Below, one piece after another: positions 17,438-26,065 of a stretch of 64,000 nt of DNA; within the stretch, counting starts at the first letter, position 1; every line of letters starts with the position of its first letter. The notes under the pieces are model-generated. The model was not told the origin of the DNA. It did no database searches and saw only the letters and a list, made by a program, of their open reading frames with translations. This DNA comes from Bacteroidaceae bacterium (lineage in GTDB: Bacteria; Bacteroidota; Bacteroidia; Bacteroidales; Bacteroidaceae), in assembly GCA_017645655.1 (NCBI GenBank), contig JAGCNZ010000014.1:21479-85478 (forward strand), given 5' to 3'. A program made the translations under genes and the position numbers.

Positions 17438-18958
17438 ATGAAAGACATGTCAAGAAGATCGTTCCTCAAGGCAGGAACTGCAGCAACAGCTGCCCTCGCA
17501 ATGGCTCCCGCCGATGTCCTCGGCAAAGCTAAGGCAAAGAAAAACGTACCAACAGGCAAGATTAAACTCCTCGGTGTAGGTGTTGGCGGACGTGGTCATG
17601 CAGACATTAACGGCGTTACCTACAAGGGCAAAGACGAAATCTACGACGACATCGAGTTCATCGGCATGTGCGACGTGGACTTCAAGTACGCTAAGGGTGT
17701 CCTCGAAGAATACCAGAGGCTCTTCCCCAAGATGAAGGTCTACAACGACTACAAGAAGATGTATGCCGAACTGCTGGACCAGGCCGACGCAGTCATCTGC
17801 GGTACCGCCGACCACACACACGCCATCATCTGTGCAGAAGCTCTGGCAGCAGGCAAGCACGTTTACTGCGAAAAGCCCCTCACACGTACCGTTTACGAAT
17901 CTCGTCTGCTCACAAAGCTCGCTGCAAAGGCTGGCGTTGCTACTCAGATGGGTAATCAGGGTTCAAGCGGCGAAGGTGTGAACCTGACTTGTGAATGGAT
18001 TTGGAACGGTGAAATCGGCGAGGTAACACGCGTTGATGCCTTCACCGACCGTCCCATCTGGCCACAAGGCCTGGAACGCCCCACTGAGGTGCACGAGATT
18101 CCCAGCACTCTGAACTGGGATGCCTTCATTGGCCCCGCTCCCAAGCGTCCCTACAATTCCATCTATCATCCCTGGAACTTCCGCGGCTGGTGGGACTTTG
18201 GCACAGGCGCTCTCGGCGACATGGCTTGCCACATCTTGCATCCCGTCTTCAAGGCTCTCGACCTCGGTTATCCCATCAAGGCTGAAGGTAGCTCCACACC
18301 TCTGATGTCCGACTGCTGCCCCAGCGCTCAGGTCGTTAAGCTGACTTATCCCGCTCGTCCCAACCGTCCGAAGGTTGCAATGCCCGAGGTTGTGGTGACT
18401 TGGAGCGATGGTGGCATTGTGCCCTTCCGTCCCGAAGGTCTCGCAATCGGCAAGAACCTCAACGTAAGCGGTGGTGGCGCTATCTTCTATGGTACTAAGG
18501 ACATCCTCGTAGTAGGTTGCTACGGCGAGAAGCCTTACCTGGTAAGCGGCCGTGTTCCCAATGCACCAAAGGTTTGCCGTCGCGTTACGGAAAGCCACCA
18601 GCGCGACTGGATCCGTGCTATCAAGGAAATCCGTGCTGGCAAGAAGGACTGGACAAGAACCGCTTCCGACTTCAGCGAGGCAGGTCCCTTCAACGAAATG
18701 GTTGCCATGGGTGTAGTCGCTACACGTCTGCAAGGCCTGAACCAGGTGCTGGATTGGGATGGCGAAAACATGCGCTTCACCAACATCCCTGAGAACGCAA
18801 CTGTTCGCTCCATGCTCAAGGACGGCTTCTCAATTCACGACGGACACCCCACATTCGACAAGAAGTGGACAGAACCGGTCAATGCACGCGAGTTCGCAGC
18901 AGAACTCATCAAGCCGAAGTACCAGAATGGCTATGTTCTGCCTGAGCTTCCCGCATAA
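17438..18958 (+). CDS. Tat-exported Gfo/Idh/MocA-family oxidoreductase
   Basis: A 506-residue protein that opens with the twin-arginine signal MSRRSFLKAGTAATAALAM (residues 4-22) and an Ala-rich hydrophobic core. The Rossmann fold follows (LLGVGVGGRGHADING), then EKPLTRTVYESRL and a long C-terminal domain with HPWNFRGWWDFGTGALGDMACH. Tat export fits an enzyme that must fold around its NAD(P) before leaving the cytoplasm, as known for glucose-fructose oxidoreductase. It probably oxidises a sugar, perhaps at C3, in the periplasm, in partnership with the next two exported proteins. The neighbouring tatA and tatC supply the transporter. The substrate is unknown. Confidence 0.88.
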   Translation: MKDMSRRSFLKAGTAATAALAMAPADVLGKAKAKKNVPTGKIKLLGVGVGGRGHADINGVTYKGKDEIYDDIEFIGMCDVDFKYAKGVLEEYQRLFPKMKVYNDYKKMYAELLDQADAVICGTADHTHAIICAEALAAGKHVYCEKPLTRTVYESRLLTKLAAKAGVATQMGNQGSSGEGVNLTCEWIWNGEIGEVTRVDAFTDRPIWPQGLERPTEVHEIPSTLNWDAFIGPAPKRPYNSIYHPWNFRGWWDFGTGALGDMACHILHPVFKALDLGYPIKAEGSSTPLMSDCCPSAQVVKLTYPARPNRPKVAMPEVVVTWSDGGIVPFRPEGLAIGKNLNVSGGGAIFYGTKDILVVGCYGEKPYLVSGRVPNAPKVCRRVTESHQRDWIRAIKEIRAGKKDWTRTASDFSEAGPFNEMVAMGVVATRLQGLNQVLDWDGENMRFTNIPENATVRSMLKDGFSIHDGHPTFDKKWTEPVNAREFAAELIKPKYQNGYVLPELPA

Positions 18959-18981
18959 ATAACTACATAGTTTACGTAACG

Positions 18982-19842
18982 ATGAAACTTAGAAACATCC
19001 TTGCCGCAGCAGCATTTGCTGCTGCGGCTGGCGTACAGGCTCAGCCTCAGTACGTCGTTATCGAGAACCCTCAGGTTGACCTCAGCACTCTGAAGGTCGA
19101 CAAGGAAGGCTATTATGTACTCTTCGACGGCTCAAGCCTCAATGGCTGGCGTGGCTACTGCAAGGACCACATCCCCAGCAAGTGGAACATCAAGGACGGT
19201 GCTCTGCACTTCGACGGCCGCGGACAAGGCGAGGGCGGCGACATCATCTTCGCTCACAAGTTCAAAGATTTTGTGTTCGAGATTGAATGGAAGATTGCAG
19301 AAGGCGGCAACTCCGGCATCTTCTACCTTGGCAAAGAAACTGCCACAATCAACAACGACGCTCCCAAGACCGAGGAGACGAAGGCTGGCAATGTGACCAT
19401 CACACAGACCATCGACAATCGTGGCAAGCTCAACTACCAGCCCATCTACATCAGCTGCCCCGAGTGCCAAGTGCTTGACAACGAACGCCATCCTGACGCA
19501 AAGCTCGGCGCTACTCTCGGCATCCGTCAGAGCACAAGCCTCTACGACATGATTGTCGCTAAGCCACAGAACGCTAACCCTGCCGGTCAGTGGAACAAAG
19601 TGAAGATTGTCGTGAAGAACGGCAAGGTTACTCACTACCAGAACGGTGTGAAGGTGCTGAGCTACACTTTGGCCGACAAGTCATGGGTCGACTTGGTGCA
19701 GACCTCTAAGTTCAGCCAGAAGAACTGGCCTCTTGCTTACGAGATCATGAAGGACTGTGGCAAGGACGCTGGCTACTTTGGAATGCAAGACCATGGCGAC
19801 GAGGTTTGGTATCGCAACATACGCGTCAAGGTGCTCAAGTAA
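18982..19842 (+). CDS. Secreted DUF1080 protein (3-keto-disaccharide hydrolase family)
   Basis: A 286-residue protein with a signal peptide (about 1-20, ending GVQAQ). The DUF1080 concanavalin-like fold is marked by YVLFDGSSLNGWRGY (about 49-63), GNSGIFYLGK, ECQVLDNERHPDAKLGATLG and the final GYFGMQDHGDEVWYRNIRVK. The family is now described as 3-keto-disaccharide hydrolase: it cleaves glycosides already oxidised at C3. The preceding Tat-exported oxidoreductase would make such a substrate. The 23-base gap and shared strand support one operon. The exact glycoside cannot be read. Confidence 0.85.
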   Translation: MKLRNILAAAAFAAAAGVQAQPQYVVIENPQVDLSTLKVDKEGYYVLFDGSSLNGWRGYCKDHIPSKWNIKDGALHFDGRGQGEGGDIIFAHKFKDFVFEIEWKIAEGGNSGIFYLGKETATINNDAPKTEETKAGNVTITQTIDNRGKLNYQPIYISCPECQVLDNERHPDAKLGATLGIRQSTSLYDMIVAKPQNANPAGQWNKVKIVVKNGKVTHYQNGVKVLSYTLADKSWVDLVQTSKFSQKNWPLAYEIMKDCGKDAGYFGMQDHGDEVWYRNIRVKVLK

Positions 19843-19875
19843 ACCCTATACATTATTTAAATATAAGGCAACAAG

Positions 19876-20763
19876 ATGAAAAAGATTCTTATGATTGTCT
19901 GCCTTGCCGCTACCTTCTTGGGGTATGGCACAGGAGCAGATGCGAAGAAGAAGGACATCGCCTTCCAGATGTACAGTGTACGTGACCTCATCGGCAACCC
20001 TGAGAAGTATGCTCAGAACCATGAGAGCACGCTGAAGGCTCTGGCGAAGATGGGCTATACTGCTGTCGAGGCAGCAAACTATGGTGACGGCAAGCTCTAT
20101 GGCGTCAGCCCAGAGCAGTTCAAGGCCGACATCGAGGCAGCAGGCATGAAGGTGCTCTCAAGCCATGTCGGTCACAACCTGAACGACAACGAACTGAAGT
20201 CCGGTAACTTCGACGGCGCCCTGCAATGGTGGGCACAATGCATCGACGCACACAAGCGTGCTGGCATGAAGTACATCGTCAACCCGGGCGTCAACTATCC
20301 GAAGACTCTTGCCGAAGCAGAGGTTATCTGCAAATACTTGAACAAGGTTGGCGAGATGGTGAATGCAGCCGGCATGAAGTTCGGCTACCACAACCATTCG
20401 CACGAGTTTGGCAAGGTAGAAGGCAAAGTGTGGTACGACTACATGGTCGAGCATACAGATGCCGACAAGGTATTCTTCGAGATGGACGTCTATTGGGCAG
20501 TACGCGGACAAGTGAGTCCCGTCGAGTACTTCAACAGGTATCCTGGCCGCTTCACCTTGCTTCACATCAAAGACCACAAGGAGTTCGGCGAGAGCGGCAT
20601 GGTAGGCTTTGACGCCATCTTCAACTATGCCGACAAGGCTGGCCTGAAGTATCCGATTGTCGAGCTTGAAGGCAGCAACAGACCTAACATTCTGGATGGC
20701 ATGAAGGTTTGTGCAGACTACCTGAAGGCTGCAAAGTTCGTCAAGGCAACTTACAACAAATAA
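19876..20763 (+). CDS. Secreted sugar phosphate isomerase/epimerase-type TIM barrel
   Basis: A 295-residue protein of the AP-endonuclease-2-like (xylose isomerase-like) TIM-barrel superfamily. A signal peptide (ending GADAKKK, about residue 24) precedes DIAFQMYSVRDLIG. Metal-binding and catalytic marks include SHVGHNLND, KFGYHNHSHEF (about 170-180), FFEMDVYWAVRGQ, LLHIKDHKEFGESG and PIVELEGSNRPN. The export signal is unusual for isomerases acting on phosphorylated sugars and argues for a free or keto sugar in the periplasm. It lies 33 bases after the DUF1080 gene. Confidence 0.85.
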   Translation: MKKILMIVCLAATFLGYGTGADAKKKDIAFQMYSVRDLIGNPEKYAQNHESTLKALAKMGYTAVEAANYGDGKLYGVSPEQFKADIEAAGMKVLSSHVGHNLNDNELKSGNFDGALQWWAQCIDAHKRAGMKYIVNPGVNYPKTLAEAEVICKYLNKVGEMVNAAGMKFGYHNHSHEFGKVEGKVWYDYMVEHTDADKVFFEMDVYWAVRGQVSPVEYFNRYPGRFTLLHIKDHKEFGESGMVGFDAIFNYADKAGLKYPIVELEGSNRPNILDGMKVCADYLKAAKFVKATYNK

Positions 20764-20772
20764 GTTTAATGT

Positions 20773-20868
20773 AATTCATAATTCTTAATTCATAACTCAT
20801 AATTAAAAGCAACGCTGATAGTCCGTCAGTGAAAAGAATTATGAATTGTGAATTAAGAATTATGAATT
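20773..20868. repeat. Long AT-rich inverted repeat before tatC
   Basis: The arms 20773-20804 and 20837-20868 (32 bases each) are reverse complements with about three mismatches. They are built from the word AATTCATAATTC, and the loop is about 32 bases. The right arm ends 10 bases before the tatC start codon, so the hairpin could affect tatC translation. Confidence 0.75.
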
Positions 20869-20878
20869 GCTTTCAGTT

Positions 20879-21724
20879 ATGGAGTTAGAAGACAAGAGTA
20901 AGACAGAACAGATAGAAGAGGAAGAGGTTCAAGAAGGTGCGATGTCCTTCTGGGATCATCTTGAGGTGCTGCGATGGGCATTGTTTCGCAGTGCATGTGT
21001 GCTTATGGTAATCATGATAGGCACGTTTATTGCTATGCCTTACATCTTCGACCGCTTCATTCTCGCTCCCACGAGCAACGATTTCATTACGTATAGATGG
21101 CTCAACGCCATAGGTGGAGGCGTTGTGAAGCTCTCGCAAGACTTTGATGTGCAGATTATCAACATCAACGTCGCGAGCCAGTTCATGACGCATATCTCGA
21201 CGTCTATTTCCTTGGCTGCTGTCATTGCGTTCCCCTACTTTATTTGGGAGATTTGGAGATTCATCGAGCCAGCCCTGTTTGAAGACGAGGTGAAACACTT
21301 GAAGCCAGCCTTTTTCGGAGGCACGGTGATGTTCTACATCGGATGTGCCATCGGCTATATGCTCGTCTTTCCATTCACTTTCCGCTTCCTTGTGGAATAC
21401 AACCTGAGCCCTAACATCACAAACCAAATCAATCTGCAGAGCTACATCGACAACTTCACGATGCTCATCCTTGTCATGGGCATTGTCTTCGAGATGCCTC
21501 TGCTTGCCTGGCTGCTTGGGTTGCTGGGCATTCTCAAGAAGAGTTTCCTTCGCGAGTACAAGAAGCATGCAGTCGTCGTGCTTCTCATCTCCGCCGCCAT
21601 CATTACACCGAGCGGCGACCCATTTACCCTGATGCTTGTCTTCATTCCGCTTTACGTGCTCTATGAGCTGTCGATTCTTGTTGTAAGGGACAAACGTAAA
21701 GCACGTAAAACAGAAGCCGCATAG
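20879..21724 (+). CDS. tatC: Sec-independent translocase subunit TatC
   Basis: A 281-residue polytopic protein starting MELEDKSKTEQ. An ATG 12 bases earlier is possible but overlaps the hairpin arm. Motifs typical of TatC are MSFWDHLEVLRW (about 22-33), FPYFIWEIWRFIEPALFEDE (about 117-136) and the six hydrophobic segments, with GIVFEMPLLAWLLGLLG late in the protein. TatC recognises twin-arginine signals and, with TatA, forms the translocase. No tatB is seen, as is usual in minimal Tat systems. Its position right after a predicted Tat substrate locus is functionally telling. Confidence 0.93.
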   Translation: MELEDKSKTEQIEEEEVQEGAMSFWDHLEVLRWALFRSACVLMVIMIGTFIAMPYIFDRFILAPTSNDFITYRWLNAIGGGVVKLSQDFDVQIININVASQFMTHISTSISLAAVIAFPYFIWEIWRFIEPALFEDEVKHLKPAFFGGTVMFYIGCAIGYMLVFPFTFRFLVEYNLSPNITNQINLQSYIDNFTMLILVMGIVFEMPLLAWLLGLLGILKKSFLREYKKHAVVVLLISAAIITPSGDPFTLMLVFIPLYVLYELSILVVRDKRKARKTEAA

Positions 21725-21818
21725 CCGCATTTACACGCTATTTGAGCTATTTTTTTACACACAATTGGCAAAAGTGTGCACCTTTGGCACATAAAACGAA
21801 GAAAAAATGCATTATTTC

Positions 21819-21849
21819 TTGCACGAAAGTAAATAAAGTCGTAACTTTG
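21819..21849 (+). promoter_or_regulatory. Promoter of the OmpA-family gene
   Basis: TTGC at 21819-21822 and TAACTTTG at 21842-21849 with a 19-base spacer match the Bacteroidota -33/-7 pattern. Confidence 0.65.
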
Positions 21850-21904
21850 CGGCAACTAAAAGCGTGTTAAATAACCTATTAGAAAGAGAAAAAGTACAAA
21901 AATA

Positions 21905-23017
21905 ATGTTAACCAACTTTATGAACATGAAAAAGATTACTCTCGTTATTGCTATGTTCGCCATGGCAATGGCTGCCAGTGCACAGAACGCTGGTCAGAAG
22001 TTTTTCGACAATTGGTCAATTGGTGCTGAAGGTGGCGTAAGCACAAACCTTCACGAGTGGGACACTCCCAACGGTGCAGTTGCAGGCATCAACCTGACAA
22101 AGGGCATCACTCCCGTGCTGAGCTTGGAATTCCAGCTGCAGGCAGGCTTCAACGACAACGCTAACTGGAACATGGGTCACAGCAGTAACATTGTTGACAA
22201 CATGTCAATCTTCGGTAACACCAAGATTAACCTGATGAACTGGTTTGGTGGCTACAAGGGCACACGTCGTGTCTTCGAGATTCAGGCTCGCGGCGGCCTC
22301 GGCTACATGCGCGAGTTCTATCCCAACCCTGTAGTAAATAAAAGCACAGGAGCGAGGGCAGCAGGAAATACCAACAGCGGTAACGACTTGAACCGCTTTG
22401 CGACAAAGTTCGGTATTGACTTTGACTTCAACCTTGGCAAGCAAAAGGCTTGGACCATCAGCCTCCGTCCCGCAATTATCCTCAAGGGCGGCAACTTCAT
22501 TCCTTCCAACGAGGAACACGGCTGCGAGAATGGCAGTGGCTGCAATGCTTACACTCACAACGCTGTTGGTCAAATCACCGCAGGTGTGACTTACCACTTC
22601 AAGACCAGTGCCGGCAACCACCAGAACTTCGCATACGTAGCTCCCGTTGCTGTCACAAACGTAGTCGAGAAGATTGTTGAGAAGCCCGTTGAAAAGGTTG
22701 TCGAGAAGGTTGTCGAGAAGGTTGTCACCAAGAACGTTGGTGGTGGTAACATCACTGTTGAGTTTGCTCAGAACAAGGCAAACCTCAGCAACACTGCTAA
22801 GGCTAAGCTGAACACCATCGAGAAGGGCGTTTCTGTTGCTATCGACGGTTATGCTTCTCCCGAAGGCACAAAGGCTTACAACCAGAAGCTCTCTCAGCGT
22901 CGTTGCGATGCAGTCAAGAGCTACCTCGAGGATCGTGGCGTGAAGGTTATCGACGCTAAGGCTCACGGTGCTGAAGCTGAAGATTCTCAGCGTGTTGTTT
23001 ACGTTACTATCAAGTAA
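21905..23017 (+). CDS. OmpA-family outer-membrane protein
   Basis: A 370-residue protein from the first ATG; inner ATGs at 21920 and 21926 are possible, and the latter gives a classic MKKITLVIAMFAMAMAASAQ signal. About 200 residues of beta-barrel-like sequence follow. A linker of repeated VEK(I/P/V)VEK units (about 254-277) leads to an OmpA-like peptidoglycan-binding domain that is shorter than usual: VEFAQNKANLSNTAKAKLN, VAIDGYASPEGTKAYNQKLS, QRRCDAVKSYLEDRGV. It probably links the outer membrane to peptidoglycan. It has its own promoter and a strong terminator, and its codon use suggests abundant expression. Confidence 0.9.
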   Translation: MLTNFMNMKKITLVIAMFAMAMAASAQNAGQKFFDNWSIGAEGGVSTNLHEWDTPNGAVAGINLTKGITPVLSLEFQLQAGFNDNANWNMGHSSNIVDNMSIFGNTKINLMNWFGGYKGTRRVFEIQARGGLGYMREFYPNPVVNKSTGARAAGNTNSGNDLNRFATKFGIDFDFNLGKQKAWTISLRPAIILKGGNFIPSNEEHGCENGSGCNAYTHNAVGQITAGVTYHFKTSAGNHQNFAYVAPVAVTNVVEKIVEKPVEKVVEKVVEKVVTKNVGGGNITVEFAQNKANLSNTAKAKLNTIEKGVSVAIDGYASPEGTKAYNQKLSQRRCDAVKSYLEDRGVKVIDAKAHGAEAEDSQRVVYVTIK

Positions 23018-23047
23018 TTGCACACAGTAATTAACAAAGATTTATTT

Positions 23048-23081
23048 AAGAGGATGTGCCGTCGGGTGCATCCTCTTTTCT
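23048..23081 (+). terminator. Intrinsic terminator of the OmpA-family gene
   Basis: The hairpin AAGAGGATG / CATCCTCTT encloses a CG-rich loop and runs into TTTTC. Confidence 0.75.
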
Positions 23082-23145
23082 TTAACCTGCCTCCGATTTG
23101 CCCCAAGCGGGTGAAGAGGGACAGAAAACGACATTCCGAAAAACA

Positions 23146-23619
23146 ATGAAAAAGTATGTATTTATGGTCGCAACGGCCATCATGATTTCGCTGAGTGCGG
23201 CTATGACGAGCTGTGCCGATGCTGAGGAGGGAGAGTCGAAGGGCGATTGGGAGCTGCGAAACGCTATCAACGGCTTCGGCTGGCACATCGAAATGCTGAA
23301 GGACGCCAACAACAACTGGCTGCGATGGGAAGAGGCTACCGAAATATACTTCTACGTGAAGTTCAGCGCGAGCAATCACAATTTCTCATCCGAGAAGTTC
23401 TACTACAAAGACGGACTGGGCGACAACTCGACCCGCGAAGTATACAACGCTAACAACAACACGGCCTACACCATCAAGGACGCGAAAATCATCGAAGGCA
23501 CCGTTGCCGGAGAGCCCTATTTCCGCATTACGCTCAAGAAGAAACCTGGCTCGTCGATGGAGGGCACGCTGTATTTCTATCGCGAGAAGAAAACCTTCGA
23601 AGTCATCATGATGCGATAG
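23146..23619 (+). CDS. Small predicted lipoprotein of unknown function
   Basis: The start is placed at the ATG giving MKKYVFMVATAIM, because the 16 upstream residues look like terminator read-through. The product is about 157 residues. A lipobox-like AAMTSC puts the lipid cysteine near residue 22. The mature part is short, with aromatic and acidic residues (WELRNAINGFGWHIEMLK, then WLRWEEATEIYFYVKFSAS), and ends in a beta-rich stretch, KKTFEVIMMR. I do not recognise the family. It lies downstream of the OmpA terminator and before CACGTG array 4. Confidence 0.6.
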   Translation: MKKYVFMVATAIMISLSAAMTSCADAEEGESKGDWELRNAINGFGWHIEMLKDANNNWLRWEEATEIYFYVKFSASNHNFSSEKFYYKDGLGDNSTREVYNANNNTAYTIKDAKIIEGTVAGEPYFRITLKKKPGSSMEGTLYFYREKKTFEVIMMR

Positions 23620-23657
23620 TTTCGGAGAGACGAAACAGGCGACCTTGGAAAACGCAG

Positions 23658-23770
23658 CACGTGAGGTCTGAATTTTACCCACGTGATAATTTCATTTTAC
23701 CCACGTAATATTTGAAATATTACACGTGATATTTGAAATTTAACCACGTTACGATTGAGGACATCGCGTG
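23658..23770 (-). repeat. CACGTG array 4 (minus orientation)
   Basis: Boxes start at 23658, 23680, 23702 (CACGTA), 23723 and 23745 (CACGTT), with a weaker CGCGTG near 23765. On the minus strand the core from 23745 back to 23658 has steps of 22, 21, 22 and 22. It sits between two convergent transcription units. Confidence 0.87.
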
Positions 23771-23798
23771 CTTTGTTTACGAAGACTGCTTGATAAGC

Positions 23799-23843
23799 AT
23801 ACAGAGAGGGCGTGTCAAACATGATGACACGCCCTCTCTGTAT
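23799..23843. terminator. Perfect 19-bp hairpin between convergent genes
   Basis: The arm 23799-23817 (ATACAGAGAGGGCGTGTCA) is the exact reverse complement of 23825-23843, with a 7-base loop. It lies 32 bases past the end of the minus-strand aromatic operon and can serve both strands. There is no long T-run on either side. Confidence 0.7.
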
Positions 23844-23874
23844 CGTTTCCGACGACTTGTGTCGAGCCTGATTC

Positions 23875-24273
23875 TCAGCAGAATTCCTGCAGGGATTTCT
23901 CGCCGATGACTTGCTTCGTGCGTTCGGTGTCGGACGTCCGGAAGACCAGTATGCCCTTGCCCGAAAGCAGGAAGGAGTACATGTAGGCAATGCTGATGTC
24001 TGCCTCGGCGAAGAGTGCCAGCACGCGAGCTGCTTCGCCGGGCTTGTCCTCGAGTTGGATGGCAAAGACGTCGGTGAGCGTCGCCGTGATGCCCTGCTCT
24101 TTCAGGACGATGAAGGCACGCTCCGGGTCGTCGCAGATGATGCGATAGATGCCGAAATCCTGCGTGTCGGAGATGGTGGAGGCTATTATCTGGATGCCTG
24201 CTCCCTTGAGCACGTTCAGCACGGTAAGCAGCGTGCCGCGCTTGTTCTCGATGAAAATAGAAAGCTGTTTCAT
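23875..24273 (-). CDS. Tandem ACT-domain protein (second copy)
   Basis: A 132-residue cytoplasmic protein made of two ACT domains. The first is MKQLSIFIENKRGTLLTVLNV and the second begins about residue 66 with DVFAIQLEDKPGEAARVLAL. ACT pairs bind amino acids and regulate enzymes of their metabolism. It directly follows a phenylacetate-CoA ligase gene and is a paralogue of the product of 25614-26042, so it probably senses aromatic amino acids or their derivatives. It is the last gene of the operon. Confidence 0.82.
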   Translation of the reverse strand: MKQLSIFIENKRGTLLTVLNVLKGAGIQIIASTISDTQDFGIYRIICDDPERAFIVLKEQGITATLTDVFAIQLEDKPGEAARVLALFAEADISIAYMYSFLLSGKGILVFRTSDTERTKQVIGEKSLQEFC

Positions 24274-24285
24274 GAGTGTCTTTAT

Positions 24286-25602
24286 TTATTGATATACTTT
24301 GCGTTTGTCGACCACTCGAACTGCCTTGCCCTCGCTGACGGGCAGCGTGCCCTTGGGAACCAGCTTCACGATGGGCGTGAGGAGTATTTCGTCCTTCAGC
24401 GCACGCGTGACATTCTTCGTCAGCGACTGCAGACGTGCGTAGTCGTCGGTAAACATCTCTGCCAACTCGACCTCGACCGTCATGTTGTCATTGTCGTTGT
24501 CCGTGGTGAGCGTAATGAGGTAGTTGCTTGCCAATTCGGGGAACGTCATGAGAATCTTCTCGATTTGAATGGGGAAGATGTTCACGCCGCGGAGCACCAT
24601 CATGTCGTCGCTGCGGCCCTTCATGCGGTCGAGGCGGACATGGTTACGTCCGCAAGGACAAGTGCGGCCGAGCACACGAGTCAGGTCACGCGTGCGATAC
24701 CTTATCAAAGGCATAGCCTCGCGCCTGAGCGTGGTCAGCACCAATTCGCCAATCTCCCCGTCGGGAACGGGCTCGAGGGTCTCGGGATCGACAATCTCGA
24801 CGATGTAGTAGTCCTCCCAGAAGTGCAGACCGTTCTGCTCCTGGCACTCGAAGCCGACGCCCGGGCCACACATCTCGGACATGCCGAAGCTGTTGTAAGC
24901 CTTCACGCCAAACATCTTCTCAATCCTCTGACGCTGCTCCTCCGAGTGAGGCTCCGCGCCGATGGCGAACGTCTTCAGCTTCGTGTCTCTCCTCGGATCG
25001 ACGCCTTGTTCCTGCATCACCTCGTAGAGGCGGGTCAGATAGGACGGGACCGCATGAATGGCAGTCGTGCCAAAATCCTTGATGAACTTAATCTGGCGAA
25101 GCGAGTTGCCTGCCGCCGCCGGCACTGTCAGCATGCCAAGTCGCTCGGCGCCATACTGGAAACCGAGCCCTCCGGTGAACATGCCGTAGCCTGACGAGTT
25201 TTGAAAAACGTCGTCGGGACGCAGGCCGACCATCCACAGATTACGTGCCACCTGGTTCGCCCACTCGTCGAGGTCGTTCTTTGTATGCAGGATGACGGTC
25301 GGGTTGCCTGTCGTGCCGCTGCTGGAATGCAGGCGAACGCAGTCGGTCAGGGGCACTGCGGCGAGCCCGAAAGGATAGGTGTCGCGCAAGTCTTGCTTGG
25401 TGGTGAAGGGAAGTTTGCGCACGTCTTCGGGCGACTTGATGTCCTCCGCCTTGATGCCCATCTCTTTGAACTTCTGAGCATAGAACGGCACGCCGGCACA
25501 CCTATTGATGGTCTCTTGCAGACGCGCTGTCTGCAGTTTGCTTATTTCCTCTCGAGAGAGTGTCTCGTACTCGGGATGAAGATACGGGGAATTAACATCC
25601 AT
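24286..25602 (-). CDS. paaK: Phenylacetate-CoA ligase-type enzyme (second copy)
   Basis: A start at the ATG giving MDVNSPYLHPEYETLSREE yields 438 residues, matching its paralogue's length; the longer frame upstream overlaps the ACT gene. This is an adenylate-forming enzyme with the phosphate-binding loop LHSSSGTTGNPTVILHT (about 87-103), SFGMSEMCGPGVGFECQE (about 235-252) and YRTRDLTRVL plus CPCGRNHVRLDRMKGRSDDM near residue 320. It forms aryl-acetyl-CoA from aryl-acetate, ATP and CoA. With IorAB it can link aryl-acetates and aryl-pyruvates in either direction. Confidence 0.88.
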   Translation of the reverse strand: MDVNSPYLHPEYETLSREEISKLQTARLQETINRCAGVPFYAQKFKEMGIKAEDIKSPEDVRKLPFTTKQDLRDTYPFGLAAVPLTDCVRLHSSSGTTGNPTVILHTKNDLDEWANQVARNLWMVGLRPDDVFQNSSGYGMFTGGLGFQYGAERLGMLTVPAAAGNSLRQIKFIKDFGTTAIHAVPSYLTRLYEVMQEQGVDPRRDTKLKTFAIGAEPHSEEQRQRIEKMFGVKAYNSFGMSEMCGPGVGFECQEQNGLHFWEDYYIVEIVDPETLEPVPDGEIGELVLTTLRREAMPLIRYRTRDLTRVLGRTCPCGRNHVRLDRMKGRSDDMMVLRGVNIFPIQIEKILMTFPELASNYLITLTTDNDNDNMTVEVELAEMFTDDYARLQSLTKNVTRALKDEILLTPIVKLVPKGTLPVSEGKAVRVVDKRKVYQ

Positions 25603-25613
25603 GATGATATGTT

Positions 25614-26042
25614 TTATGCCCATTGGGCGAGTGACTCCTCGGATATATAGGGAAGATTGTTTTCGACGATGGTCTTGCAAGCTAGTTCCGTATTGTCTGT
25701 ACGGAAGACAAGGATTCCCTTTCCACCATAGAGGAAGGTATAGACGTAAGTGATGCTGATGCCAACCTTGCTGAAAAGTTCTACGACATCGGCAGCACAA
25801 CCAGGCTTGTTGTCGAGTTCAAGCGCAAAGACATCCGAAACGGCAACGGCAATGCCAGCCTTCTTCAGTTCTTCGCAGGCACGCAGGGGTTCAGCACACA
25901 CGATGCGCAGGATTCCATACTCGGCAGTATCGGCAATGGTGATGGCCACCAGTTGCACGTTGGCTTTCTTTAGCTGCTGGAGGACTTGAACCAAAGTTCC
26001 TGAGGTGTTCTCCAGAAAGACTGATAATTGATGGATAGTCAT
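25614..26042 (-). CDS. Tandem ACT-domain protein (first copy)
   Basis: 142 residues with two ACT domains: MTIHQLSVFLENTSGTLVQVL at the N-terminus and DVFALELDNKPGCAADVVELF from about residue 66. It is clearly related to the protein at 23875-24273. The gene is wedged between two paaK genes with gaps of 23 and 11 bases, so paaK-ACT appears as a duplicated pair. A role as amino-acid-sensing partner of the ligase is inferred. Confidence 0.82.
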   Translation of the reverse strand: MTIHQLSVFLENTSGTLVQVLQQLKKANVQLVAITIADTAEYGILRIVCAEPLRACEELKKAGIAVAVSDVFALELDNKPGCAADVVELFSKVGISITYVYTFLYGGKGILVFRTDNTELACKTIVENNLPYISEESLAQWA

Positions 26043-26065
26043 ATCTTTTGTTGAGGGTTTAAAGT

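Noticed and set aside
24002-25194. A plus-strand open frame across the paaK and ACT genes
   Set aside because: Antisense to well-supported genes in a compact operon; composition typical of a reverse-strand shadow.
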